Source: [Lactobacillus] timonensis (GTDB taxonomy: Bacteria > Bacillota > Bacilli > Lactobacillales > Lactobacillaceae). From it: a stretch of DNA of 64,000 nt. The position numbers and the translations under genes are program-made. Positions 34,770-42,859 of the stretch are shown here, in pieces. Positions within the stretch are counted from its first letter, which is position 1. Each line of letters starts with the position of its first letter. The notes under the pieces were generated by a model. That model was given only the letters and a program-made list of their open reading frames with translations, searched no databases and had not been told where the DNA came from. Location of the stretch: the NCBI RefSeq assembly GCF_900240275.1, contig NZ_LT964761.1, positions 1,387,388 to 1,451,387 on the forward strand. Reading direction: 5' to 3'.

Positions 34770-35405
34770 TTAGAAATCATCATCTTTTGGCTTAGGTGGC
34801 ATTACATACTTAAATGATGGGTCTAGTTCGTGGTCTAAATCGTCGAACGCCTGCTGCAATTGCCGCTCTATCTGCTGTTGATAATCATCAGTTAGTCGCT
34901 GGTGACTGTCTAGGATGATTGGCTGACCAAAAGCGATGCGTCGTTTTTTTCTTGACCAAAGCTGACCAAAAGACAGCGGTCCCTGATAAACGGCGGGAAC
35001 GAGCGGCACGTTCGCTAGTTTGGCAATTAGTAGCGCGCCACCTTTTAACTGGGCAGAATACCGGGAACCAGTCGGAAAGATGATTGTTGAGAGGTTGCTA
35101 TCTTTGAGCAACTTTACCGGCTTTTTGATGGCGGACATGCCAGGGTGCTTACGGTTGACTGGGAAGGCATGCAGTTTGCGAAGAAACCAGTTGTTAAACT
35201 TGTTCTCAAAAAGCTCTTCCTTGGCCATAAAACTAAACTCTTTTGGGTAGGCCGCAATGGCTAGTAAAACCGGGTCCATCCATGTCCGGTGCGGGGCAAC
35301 CAAGATGTAGTTGCCGTCCGGTAGGTTTTCTTTGTGCGTGATTTGGGCACGTCCATTAATCAGCGTTAAAATAGGATTTACCAAGTGGATTAAAAAACGA
35401 TACAT
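34770..35405 (-). CDS. plsC: 1-acyl-sn-glycerol-3-phosphate acyltransferase PlsC
   Basis: A 211-residue lysophosphatidate acyltransferase making phosphatidic acid. The HX4D motif is H39-D44 (HRTWMD). The second motif reads FPTGSRY instead of FPEGTR, a common variation in lactobacilli. An N-terminal hydrophobic segment suggests membrane association. The frame is open from 35495, but AGGGGAAA lies correctly before the ATG at 35405 (MYRFLIHLVNP), so that start is chosen. It is divergent from the trmN6-like gene. The longer frame would extend across the neighbour's ribosome binding site. Confidence 0.9.
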   Translation of the reverse strand: MYRFLIHLVNPILTLINGRAQITHKENLPDGNYILVAPHRTWMDPVLLAIAAYPKEFSFMAKEELFENKFNNWFLRKLHAFPVNRKHPGMSAIKKPVKLLKDSNLSTIIFPTGSRYSAQLKGGALLIAKLANVPLVPAVYQGPLSFGQLWSRKKRRIAFGQPIILDSHQRLTDDYQQQIERQLQQAFDDLDHELDPSFKYVMPPKPKDDDF

Positions 35406-35476
35406 TCTTTTTCCCCTAATAATTGTTTTCAACAGTATGACGAATCTTAACCTAAGTTTCAACCCCGGAGGGATAT

Positions 35477-36229
35477 ATGACAAAGGAATCAACATTGTTA
35501 AAAGCCGGTGAGCGAATTGATGAACTCCCTGCTGTTGGTATTAAGATCATTCAAAGCGACCAGGTCTTTGCCTTTTCGCTTGACGCGGTTATTTTATCGC
35601 ACTTTGTCCGATCAAACCACCGCCATCAGCTGAAGATTGTGGATCTCTGTGCTGGTAATGGCGCGGTCGGCTTGTTTCTTCATGAAAAGCTCGGGGGTCA
35701 TTTCACGGAGGTTGAAATTCAGCCGCGGCTGGCAGATATGGCCCGGCGAAGCATCACCTTAAACGGACTCGACGATCGTTATCGTGTAGTAACTGACGAC
35801 TTAGCAAATGTTTACCAGGAAGTCCCCAAGGATTCAGCAGACATTGTTGTTTGCAACCCGCCATACTTTACCAACCTACCACAAAGTGAGAAGAATCCTA
35901 ACCCTTATCTAGCGGTGGCACGTCATGAAATTAAAACTAATCTGAGCACGGTTGTGAACAGAATGAGCGGTCTGCTTAAGATGAACGGTCATGGTTACCT
36001 GGTGCACCGACCAAGTCGCTTAGCGGAAATACTGGAGAAATTGGCCGCTGCTCGACTGGTTGCGAAACGGTTACAATTTATTCACCCGCGAATGGGTCGT
36101 GATGCGAACATGGTTGTTATTGAAGCAATTAAGGACGGCAAACCAGGTGGACTCAAGGTTAACGCACCGTTGATTGTTCACCAGGGACAAGGTTATTCGC
36201 CAGCAGTAAAAGAGATGCTCTATGGCTAA
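35477..36229 (+). CDS. tRNA1(Val) adenine-N6 methyltransferase-like protein (TrmN6/YabB)
   Basis: A 250-residue Rossmann-fold methyltransferase. The SAM motif is [10 protein letters not shown] (56-65) and the N6-adenine target motif is NPPY (127-130). It resembles YabB/TrmN6, which methylates A37 of tRNA1(Val) in E. coli; the Firmicute substrate is less certain. It overlaps the following GIY-YIG gene by eight bases. The yabB-yazA pair is conserved in Firmicutes. The start ATG follows GGAGGGATAT. Confidence 0.9.
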   Translation: MTKESTLLKAGERIDELPAVGIKIIQSDQVFAFSLDAVILSHFVRSNHRHQLKIVDLCAGNGAVGLFLHEKLGGHFTEVEIQPRLADMARRSITLNGLDDRYRVVTDDLANVYQEVPKDSADIVVCNPPYFTNLPQSEKNPNPYLAVARHEIKTNLSTVVNRMSGLLKMNGHGYLVHRPSRLAEILEKLAAARLVAKRLQFIHPRMGRDANMVVIEAIKDGKPGGLKVNAPLIVHQGQGYSPAVKEMLYG

Positions 36230-36533
36230 GAAATACTATTTTTACGTTTTATATTGTGCTGATGATTCTCTATATGGCGGGTTCACCGATGACGTCCAGC
36301 GCCGCTTCGCAACTCACCAGCTATATAAGGGGGCAAAGTATACCCGGGTAAGGAGCCGGCACCCGCTTCAGTTGGCATATTACCAAGAATTTGCTAGCAA
36401 GCATGATGCCTTAAGCGCCGAGTACCACTTCAAACACCAGCAGCGGACGCGAAAATTAGCCTTTTTACGTCATCATGGTGTGAAGCTAGCAACTTTGCGT
36501 CGGCAACTGCAAAAACTTCGGGCGAAAAGTTAA
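36222..36533 (+). CDS. GIY-YIG domain protein (YazA/YhbQ type)
   Basis: A 103-residue single-domain GIY-YIG protein. The motif is [19 protein letters not shown], with a downstream arginine (R28 region) and E-rich AEYHFK helix. Such UPF0213 proteins have nuclease folds; E. coli YhbQ and relatives have been linked to DNA repair or RNA, but no exact role is clear. It is translationally coupled to the upstream methyltransferase by an eight-base overlap. No separate promoter is seen. Confidence 0.9.
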   Translation: MAKKYYFYVLYCADDSLYGGFTDDVQRRFATHQLYKGAKYTRVRSRHPLQLAYYQEFASKHDALSAEYHFKHQQRTRKLAFLRHHGVKLATLRRQLQKLRAKS

Positions 36534-36540
36534 AAAGAAC

Positions 36541-36569
36541 TTGAGAAGCCCGGGGAGTTTTTGTATACT
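36541..36569 (+). promoter_or_regulatory. rpsB promoter
   Basis: TTGAGA, a 17-base spacer and TATACT directly after the GIY-YIG gene. It drives a leader of about 107 bases. Confidence 0.8.
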
Positions 36570-36575
36570 ATTAAT

Positions 36576-36665
36576 CGGTGCTTTACTGCACAAAACACAC
36601 ACCCACCGCGATGAAACGGGAAGTGCCAATTGGTGCCTGTTTCAGCTGAACGGTAGGGAGGATAA
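36576..36665 (+). promoter_or_regulatory. rpsB leader with conserved-looking hairpin
   Basis: The leader contains TGAAACGGG (36612-36620) pairing with CCTGTTTCA (36636-36644), with the inner GCCAATTGGT palindrome extending the stem. No T-tract follows, so it is not a terminator. Ribosomal protein leaders for S2 are known in several phyla; this one is a candidate for autoregulation. Confidence 0.45.
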
Positions 36666-36683
36666 ACTATTTGGAGGTATATT

Positions 36684-37472
36684 ATGGCTGTTGTTACTAT
36701 GAAGCAATTACTGGAGGCCGGTGTTCACTTCGGTCACCAGACTCGTCGTTGGAACCCAAAGATGAAGCCGTACATCTTTACTGAACGTAACGGCATTTAC
36801 ATCATTGACCTGCAGAAGACGGTCAAGATGATCGGTACTGCTTACAACTACATGAAGGATGTTGCCGCAAACGACGGTGTTATCCTTTTTGTTGGAACGA
36901 AGAAGCAGGCTCAGGATTCCATCGAAGAAGAAGCTACCCGTGCCGGCGTTTACTACGTCAACCACCGTTGGCTTGGTGGGACGCTGACTAACTGGAAGAC
37001 TATCCAGTCACGGATTGCCCGCCTCAAGGAACTGAAGAAGATGACCACTGATGGCACTTTCGATGTTCTGCCAAAGAAGGAAGTTGCGGTACTGACTAAG
37101 CAACGCGAAAAGCTTGAACACTTCCTGGGCGGGATTGAAGACATGCCACGGATTCCTGATGTGATCTACATCGTAGACCCACACAAGGAACAAATTGCCG
37201 TTAACGAAGCAAAGAAGCTTAATATTCCGATCGTTGCCATGGTGGACACCAACACCGATCCAGATGACATCGATGTCATCATCCCATCAAACGACGACGC
37301 TATTCGTGCCGTTCGTCTGATTACTTCAAAGATGGCTGATGCCGTCATCGAAGGTAAGCAGGGTCAGGATGAACAAAAGGCTGCTAAGGAAGAAGCAGCT
37401 GATGATGCTGATCAAACCGTTTCTGAAGATTCACTGAAGGATCTGAAGAAGCACGCTGAAGGCAAGGACTAA
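36684..37472 (+). CDS. rpsB: 30S ribosomal protein S2
   Basis: S2 (262 residues) binds the 30S platform. Conserved segments include [19 protein letters not shown] and the [12 protein letters not shown] motif. The C-terminus is an acidic extension ([18 protein letters not shown]) found in many lactobacilli. The Shine-Dalgarno sequence is TTGGAGGT before the ATG at 36684. It is followed by tsf, with a terminator-like hairpin between them that could lower tsf expression relative to rpsB. Confidence 0.98.
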   Translation: MAVVTMKQLLEAGVHFGHQTRRWNPKMKPYIFTERNGIYIIDLQKTVKMIGTAYNYMKDVAANDGVILFVGTKKQAQDSIEEEATRAGVYYVNHRWLGGTLTNWKTIQSRIARLKELKKMTTDGTFDVLPKKEVAVLTKQREKLEHFLGGIEDMPRIPDVIYIVDPHKEQIAVNEAKKLNIPIVAMVDTNTDPDDIDVIIPSNDDAIRAVRLITSKMADAVIEGKQGQDEQKAAKEEAADDADQTVSEDSLKDLKKHAEGKD

Positions 37473-37493
37473 GAATAAATAGTTAACGCTTGG

Positions 37494-37542
37494 GCTGTTT
37501 TGCAGGATGACCTTTTGGGCCTGAGTGCAAAGCAGCTTTTTT
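37494..37542 (+). terminator. Attenuator between rpsB and tsf
   Basis: GCTGTTTTGCA (37494-37504) pairs with TGCAAAGCAGC (37526-37536), all 11 positions counting one U-G pair, and six Ts follow. No promoter is evident between it and tsf. Confidence 0.8.
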
Positions 37543-37581
37543 ACTAGCTGAATTTAAAATTAACACGAGGAGTGATTGAAG

Positions 37582-38460
37582 ATGGCAAAAATTAGTGCCA
37601 AATTGGTAATGCAATTGCGTGATAAGTCAGGTGTCGGGATCATGGCTGCTAAGAAGGCCCTTGTTGAAAGTGATGGCGACATGGACAAGGCCATGGACCT
37701 GTTGCGTGAAAAGGGGATGGCTAAGGCGGCCAAGAAGAGTGGCAAGGTTGCTGCTGAAGGGCTGACTGCCATTGAAGTTGAGGGTAACAACGCAGTTATC
37801 GTTGAATTGAACTCTGAAACCGACTTCGTAGCTGCATCTGATCCGTTCAAGCAGTTACTGAGCAAGCTGGCTAAGTTGCTGGTGGAAAAGCAACCGGCTG
37901 ACGTTGCCACAGCTGAAGAACTGTCATTTGATGATGGCACTTCTGTTAAGCAGGCACTGGCAACCACGACCCAACAAACTGGTGAAAAGATTAGCATTCG
38001 CCGCTTTGAAATCGTTAAGAAGAACGATGGGGATCACTTTGGTCCTTACCTGCACCAGGGTGGCCGGATTGCATCACTGGTTGTTTTGGAAGGTGCTGAT
38101 GATGCCACTGCAAAGGACGTTGCAATGCACGTTGCTGCAATCAACCCAGAATTCATGACTAAGGATGACGTGCCAGCTGATCGGTTGGCTCACGAAAAGG
38201 AAGTCTTCAAGCAGGAAACGCTGAATGAAGGCAAGCCTGAAAAGATTGTTGACCGGATTGTTGAAGGCCGGCTCAACAAGTTTCTGTCTGAAATCTGCTT
38301 AGCCGATCAGGACTTTGTTAAGGATTCTGACAAGACTGTTGCTGAATACGTTGCTTCTAAGGATGGTAAGCTGAAGTCATTCGTTCGCTACGAAGTTGGT
38401 GAAGGGATCGAAAAGAAGCAGTCTGACATCGCACAAGAAGTGCAAGATCAGCTGAAGTAG
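37582..38460 (+). CDS. tsf: Elongation factor Ts
   Basis: EF-Ts (292 residues) is the nucleotide exchange factor for EF-Tu. The N-terminal UBA-like domain and the TDFVA motif (SETDFVAAS) that touches EF-Tu are present. The C-terminal core domain ends [27 protein letters not shown] precedes the ATG at 37582, so the in-frame TTG at 37576 is not used. It is transcribed with rpsB through an attenuator, the typical rpsB-tsf-pyrH-frr order. Confidence 0.97.
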   Translation: MAKISAKLVMQLRDKSGVGIMAAKKALVESDGDMDKAMDLLREKGMAKAAKKSGKVAAEGLTAIEVEGNNAVIVELNSETDFVAASDPFKQLLSKLAKLLVEKQPADVATAEELSFDDGTSVKQALATTTQQTGEKISIRRFEIVKKNDGDHFGPYLHQGGRIASLVVLEGADDATAKDVAMHVAAINPEFMTKDDVPADRLAHEKEVFKQETLNEGKPEKIVDRIVEGRLNKFLSEICLADQDFVKDSDKTVAEYVASKDGKLKSFVRYEVGEGIEKKQSDIAQEVQDQLK

Positions 38461-38472
38461 TTCATTTTTGAA

Positions 38473-38502
38473 GGGGGGGGCGTACCAGCAAGTGGTGCGC
38501 CC
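38473..38502 (+). other. Hairpin with a G8 run between tsf and pyrH
   Basis: An eight-G homopolymer (38473-38480) begins the 5' arm of a hairpin GGGCGTACC / GGTGCGCCC. Only three Ts follow, so termination should be weak. It may be a partial terminator or an RNA processing/stability element. Confidence 0.5.
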
Positions 38503-38535
38503 TTTGCTGGATCATAAGCAAAGGAGGAACAACTT

Positions 38536-39258
38536 ATGTCTGATGTTAAGTATCACCGGATTGTTCTTAAACTGAGTGGTGAAGCACTTGCTGGCGATCA
38601 GAAGTTTGGGATTAACCCACCAGAAATCAAGCTGGTGGCTAAGGAACTAAAACAGGTTTATGAATCTGGCGTTCAGGTAGCCATTGTTGTTGGCGGTGGC
38701 AATATGTGGCGTGGTGTTACTGGTGAGCAACTGGGTATGGAACGGGCCCAGGCTGATTATATCGGGATGCTGGGGACCATTATGAACGCTCTTTCATTGC
38801 AGGATGCCCTTGAATCTGTTGGTGTTCCAACGCGCGTACAAACGTCGATTGAGATGCGGCAAATTGCTGAACCATACATCCGGCGGCGTGCAATCCGTCA
38901 CCTTGAAAAAGGACGGGTTGTGATCTTTGCCGGTGGGACTGGGAGTCCATACTTCTCGACTGATACAACTGCTGCCTTGCGAGCTGCTGAGATTAATGCT
39001 GATGCAATCCTGATGGGTAAGAACGGGGTTGACGGTGTCTACTCAGCAGACCCGAACAAGGATGCATCCGCAGTGAAGTTTGACCATCTGACCCACATGG
39101 ATGTTTTGGAAAAACACCTTCACGTAATGGATTCAACCGCTAGTTCATTGTCAATGGATAATCATATTCCACTGGTTGTCTTTAACTTTAATAAGGCGGG
39201 CAACATTTTAAAAGCAGTCTCGGGTGAATCTATCGGGACGACAATCGAAGGAGATTAA
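38536..39258 (+). CDS. pyrH: Uridylate kinase
   Basis: UMP kinase of the amino-acid kinase fold (240 residues), making UDP from UMP. Conserved segments include [21 protein letters not shown], and the [27 protein letters not shown] region. It is normally regulated by GTP and UTP. The start follows AAAGGAGGAACAACTT. frr starts two bases after its stop, so the two are tightly coupled. Confidence 0.97.
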   Translation: MSDVKYHRIVLKLSGEALAGDQKFGINPPEIKLVAKELKQVYESGVQVAIVVGGGNMWRGVTGEQLGMERAQADYIGMLGTIMNALSLQDALESVGVPTRVQTSIEMRQIAEPYIRRRAIRHLEKGRVVIFAGGTGSPYFSTDTTAALRAAEINADAILMGKNGVDGVYSADPNKDASAVKFDHLTHMDVLEKHLHVMDSTASSLSMDNHIPLVVFNFNKAGNILKAVSGESIGTTIEGD

Positions 39259-39260
39259 TT

Positions 39261-39824
39261 ATGGCAAGTTCAAAACAGATCTTGGCAGAAGCCAAGGATA
39301 AAATGAAGAAAACTGGCGAAGCTTTATCACGCCGACTAGCTGAAATTCGTGCGGGAAGGGCTAATGCCAGCCTGCTGAACCCGGTAAAGGTTGATTACTA
39401 TGGTGCTCCGACGCCGCTTAACCAAGTAGCTTCAATCACTATCCCAGAAGCGCGTCAATTGCTGGTTACTCCGTATGACAAGAGTATCCTGGAGGAAATT
39501 GAGCGGGCTATCTACGAGGCCAACCTTGGCCTGAACCCGCAAAACGAGGGTGCTGCTATTCGAATCCTGATTCCACAGCTGACGGAAGACCGTCGGAAGG
39601 AATTGGTCAAGAACGTTAAGGCGGAAACTGAAAAAGCAAAGGTGGCCATTCGCAACGTTCGGCGCGACGCCATGGACCAGTTGAAAGACGGGCATAAGAA
39701 TGGTGATTTTAATGATGACCAGTTCCATGACCTGGAAGATCAAGTCCAAAAAGAAACCGACGCGGGAATTAAGAATCTAGAAGAAATATCATCCGCTAAG
39801 GAAAAAGAATTAATGACCGAATAA
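39261..39824 (+). CDS. frr: Ribosome recycling factor
   Basis: RRF (187 residues) splits post-termination ribosomes with EF-G. The conserved segments are RAGRANASLLNPVKVDYYGAP, VTPYDKSILEEIERAI and the helical domain NVRRDAMDQLK. The length is the standard 185-187 residues. It starts immediately after pyrH, with GGAGATTAATT upstream inside pyrH. A promoter region for uppS follows. Confidence 0.98.
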   Translation: MASSKQILAEAKDKMKKTGEALSRRLAEIRAGRANASLLNPVKVDYYGAPTPLNQVASITIPEARQLLVTPYDKSILEEIERAIYEANLGLNPQNEGAAIRILIPQLTEDRRKELVKNVKAETEKAKVAIRNVRRDAMDQLKDGHKNGDFNDDQFHDLEDQVQKETDAGIKNLEEISSAKEKELMTE

Positions 39825-39861
39825 GATGTTTATAAGGCAAGGCAAACGACGACAGTCAGTT

Positions 39862-39899
39862 TTGTACTTGCTTTTTTTTCTGTTAAAATCTGTTAAAAT
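39862..39899 (+). promoter_or_regulatory. uppS promoter with tandem -10 elements
   Basis: TTGTAC (39862-39867) and TAAAAT at 39884-39889 are 16 bases apart. A perfect ten-base tandem repeat (CTGTTAAAAT twice, 39880-39899) supplies a second TG-extended -10 ten bases downstream. Confidence 0.6.
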
Positions 39900-39957
39900 A
39901 TATTTTGTGCATAATTACTGCCGGTAGGATGCCGGCTAGTTGGGAGGCGGTCTGTTT

Positions 39958-40719
39958 ATGGAACAAGCAAGTAATAGCCACACAACACCGCAACTAGAAA
40001 TGGATAAAATTCCTGCCCATGTTGCCATCATAATGGATGGTAACGGCCGGTGGGCGACAAGACAGCACCTGCCACGGATTGCTGGTCACAAAGCCGGGAT
40101 GAATACCGTCAAAAAGATCGCGATTGCAGCGAGTGACTTAGGAATTAAAGTGCTAACACTGTATGCCTTTTCCACTGAGAATTGGAAGCGTCCGGAATCA
40201 GAAGTTAGCTATCTGATGAAGTTGCCGATTCGTTTTTTCAATACTTTCGTCCCTAACTTAGTGAAACACAACGTCCGGGTGATGGTAATGGGGCACATTG
40301 ATGGTTTGCCCGCTGCGACTCAGAAGGCTGTTAAAAAGGCAATGGCAGATACGGCTGAATGTGACGGGATGATTCTTAACTTCGCTTTGAATTATGGTGG
40401 GCGTGACGAGTTAGTTTGTGCCATGAAATCGATTGCACAGTCCGTTAAAGACGGAGAAATTTCTCCCCGCCAGGTTGATGAACAGTTGATTGATCAGCAC
40501 TTGATGACTGCACCGTTGGGGTCAGCTAGTGATCCAGACTTACTGATTCGGACCAGTGGTGAGGAACGGGTCAGCAATTTCTTACTCTGGCAGATTGCTT
40601 ACAGTGAGTTAGTTTTTGTGGACCAAGCTTGGCCTGATTTTGATGGTGACAGCCTTCGCGCTGCTATTAGTACTTTCCAACACCGTCACCGTCGTTTTGG
40701 CGGCCTGGTGAATAAATAA
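39958..40719 (+). CDS. uppS: Isoprenyl transferase (undecaprenyl diphosphate synthase)
   Basis: UppS (253 residues) makes the C55 lipid carrier for cell wall synthesis from FPP and IPP. The signature MDGNGRWA has the essential D27. The later motifs FSTENWKRP and DLLIRTSGEERVSNFLLWQ are present. The frame opens at TTG 39940, but GGGAGGCGG at 39942 positions the ATG at 39958, which is chosen. It forms an operon with cdsA, rseP, proS and polC, starting at its own promoter. Confidence 0.96.
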   Translation: MEQASNSHTTPQLEMDKIPAHVAIIMDGNGRWATRQHLPRIAGHKAGMNTVKKIAIAASDLGIKVLTLYAFSTENWKRPESEVSYLMKLPIRFFNTFVPNLVKHNVRVMVMGHIDGLPAATQKAVKKAMADTAECDGMILNFALNYGGRDELVCAMKSIAQSVKDGEISPRQVDEQLIDQHLMTAPLGSASDPDLLIRTSGEERVSNFLLWQIAYSELVFVDQAWPDFDGDSLRAAISTFQHRHRRFGGLVNK

Positions 40720-40736
40720 ATGATTGGAGAATAGAA

Positions 40737-41525
40737 TTGAAAACGCGTGTTATTACTGCCGTTGTGGCATTGGCTATTTTCATTCCGCTAATTTTGATTG
40801 GTGGATGGCCATTAACTGTTGCCGCGCTGGCCTTAGGGGTAGTTGCGATGGGCGAAATCACGACAATGAAAAAGATGTTCGTCACTTCGTTCCCGGCCTT
40901 GGTTAGCTTTTTGGGTGTTTGTTTAGTGATTGCTCCGAGCAATTGGCTTTCCTGGTTACCAACGGGAATTAGTCGCTGGGAGGCATTTTACATCCTGGTG
41001 ATCTTCCTGCTGCTATACACGGTTATTGCTAAGCAACGCTTTAGCTTCGATGATGCTGGTGTGCTGACACTGGGAATGTTGTACATTGGATTTGGCTTTA
41101 ATGCCTTTATTACTGCACGAGGTGTTGGGTTTACTACCTTGCTTTATGGAATGCTGATCGTTTGGATTACTGATAGTGGCGCCTACCTTATTGGCCGTAA
41201 GATCGGCAAGCATAAGTTGGCTCCTAAGGTAAGTCCCAATAAAACCTGGGAAGGTTCTATCGGGGGGACACTGTCAGCGGTCATTATCGCAGCGGTTTAT
41301 CTCTATTTCTTCCCAGTAGGGTACGACAACTACCCACTGATGCTTTTAGCAACCCTGTTCTTATCAATTATGGGGCAGTTTGGCGACCTCATTGAATCAT
41401 CGTTAAAACGCTACTACGGCGTTAAAGATTCGGGTAAAATTCTCCCGGGACACGGTGGTATTTTGGACCGGTTTGACAGTATGCTGCTGGTAATGCCGCT
41501 GATGCAAATACTAGCGATTATCTAA
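40737..41525 (+). CDS. cdsA: Phosphatidate cytidylyltransferase
   Basis: CdsA (262 residues) makes CDP-diacylglycerol for phospholipid synthesis. It is a polytopic membrane protein with about seven helices and the C-terminal family signature SSLKRYYGVKDSGKILPGHG followed by GILDRFDS. The start is TTG 40737, with TTGGAGA nine bases upstream. It lies between uppS and rseP in the standard Firmicute order. Confidence 0.96.
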   Translation: MKTRVITAVVALAIFIPLILIGGWPLTVAALALGVVAMGEITTMKKMFVTSFPALVSFLGVCLVIAPSNWLSWLPTGISRWEAFYILVIFLLLYTVIAKQRFSFDDAGVLTLGMLYIGFGFNAFITARGVGFTTLLYGMLIVWITDSGAYLIGRKIGKHKLAPKVSPNKTWEGSIGGTLSAVIIAAVYLYFFPVGYDNYPLMLLATLFLSIMGQFGDLIESSLKRYYGVKDSGKILPGHGGILDRFDSMLLVMPLMQILAII

Positions 41526-41548
41526 TACCTATTGAGTGAGGCGGTTTT

Positions 41549-42826
41549 TTGCTAATCACAATTATTACGTTCATCCTCGTTTTTGGGTTGATCGTTCTTG
41601 TTCACGAATTTGGTCACTACTACTTTGCCGTTCGTGCTGGAATCCTCGTTCGCGAATTTTCCATTGGGATGGGACCCAAGGTATGGTGGCGCCGGGGAAA
41701 AAACGGGACCACCTTCACGGTGAGAATTTTGCCGGTGGGGGGCTATGTTCGTTTCGCTGGTGACGATGATGACGATGAAGAGTACCTTCGCCCTGGATCC
41801 ACTGTCAGCATTACTTTAAATGACAACCAACTAGTTAAAACGATCGATGTTAATCAAAATAACCAGTTACTACAAGGAATTCCGGTGCAGGTAGTGGATC
41901 ACGACTTGACGGATGATTTGTTTATTGCTGGTTATGTCAATGGCGACGAGTCTGAAGTGAAGCGCTTTTCCGTTGACCATGATGCGGTGATTGTTGAACC
42001 GGACGGCACTAGTGTACGAATTGCGCCGCGTGATGTGCTTTTTCAATCAGCGAGCTTGGGGCACCGGATGTTAACCAATTTTGCTGGACCGCTTAACAAC
42101 TTCATACTCTCGTTGGTTGTCTTTGTTATTCTGGGCTTTACTCTTCCGGGAATACCGACTGGGAGTAACCGGTTAGGAAATGTTCAGTCGGCTGGACCGG
42201 CAGCGCGCGCTGGATTAGTTACTGGTGACCGAATTATTAGTGTCGACCATCATCGGGTAGAAAATTGGCAAGAGCTTTCCCAACAGGTTAGTGCCAAGCC
42301 TGGCAAGTTGGTAAAAGTGACATACGAGCATGGCAACCGAAAAAAAACGGTTAGCTTAAAGACGACCACTGCCACTGTTAATAAGCAGAAGGTGGGACGG
42401 ATTGGTATTGAAGAAGAACTGTCTAAATCACCAGCTGCCCGGGTAAAATATGGCTGGAATGCCTTCGTTCAATCGGGGACACTGATCTTTAGTGTGTTGG
42501 GACATATGGTTACCCACGGCTTTAACTTGAACGACTTTGGGGGTCCGGTCGCAATGTATGCAGGGACTTCGCAGGCAACGCACTACGGTGTCAATGGCGT
42601 ATTAGCATTTCTGGCCGCTCTGTCAATCAACCTGGGGATCGTCAATCTTTTGCCAATTCCGGCACTTGACGGTGGTAAGCTGTTGTTAAACATTGTTGAG
42701 GCCATTATTCGCCGGCCAATTCCGGAAAAAGTCGAAGTCGTTGTGACATTAATTGGTTTCACCATCCTGCTATTGTTGATGATCCTTGTCACATATAATG
42801 ACATTCAACGCTATTTTGTTCACTAA
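41549..42826 (+). CDS. rseP: RIP metalloprotease RseP/RasP/Eep
   Basis: A site-2-type intramembrane zinc protease of 425 residues. The HEFGH motif is at 19-23, a PDZ domain lies in the middle (AGPAARAGLVTGDRIISVDHHRV), and the second motif NLLPIPALDGG carries the other zinc ligand. In other Firmicutes it cleaves anti-sigma factors, signal peptides or pheromone precursors (Eep). The start is TTG 41549 following GTGAGGCGG. The protein has four or so membrane helices. Its local substrate is not known. Confidence 0.95.
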   Translation: MLITIITFILVFGLIVLVHEFGHYYFAVRAGILVREFSIGMGPKVWWRRGKNGTTFTVRILPVGGYVRFAGDDDDDEEYLRPGSTVSITLNDNQLVKTIDVNQNNQLLQGIPVQVVDHDLTDDLFIAGYVNGDESEVKRFSVDHDAVIVEPDGTSVRIAPRDVLFQSASLGHRMLTNFAGPLNNFILSLVVFVILGFTLPGIPTGSNRLGNVQSAGPAARAGLVTGDRIISVDHHRVENWQELSQQVSAKPGKLVKVTYEHGNRKKTVSLKTTTATVNKQKVGRIGIEEELSKSPAARVKYGWNAFVQSGTLIFSVLGHMVTHGFNLNDFGGPVAMYAGTSQATHYGVNGVLAFLAALSINLGIVNLLPIPALDGGKLLLNIVEAIIRRPIPEKVEVVVTLIGFTILLLLMILVTYNDIQRYFVH

Positions 42827-42859
42827 CTGTGAAATATATTTGAGGAGTAAATAATTAAA

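Noticed and set aside
34770..35495. The 30 extra N-terminal codons of plsC
   Set aside because: The region has no ribosome binding site for the longer start and contains the divergent gene's promoter and Shine-Dalgarno sequence. The ATG at 35405 has a good site.
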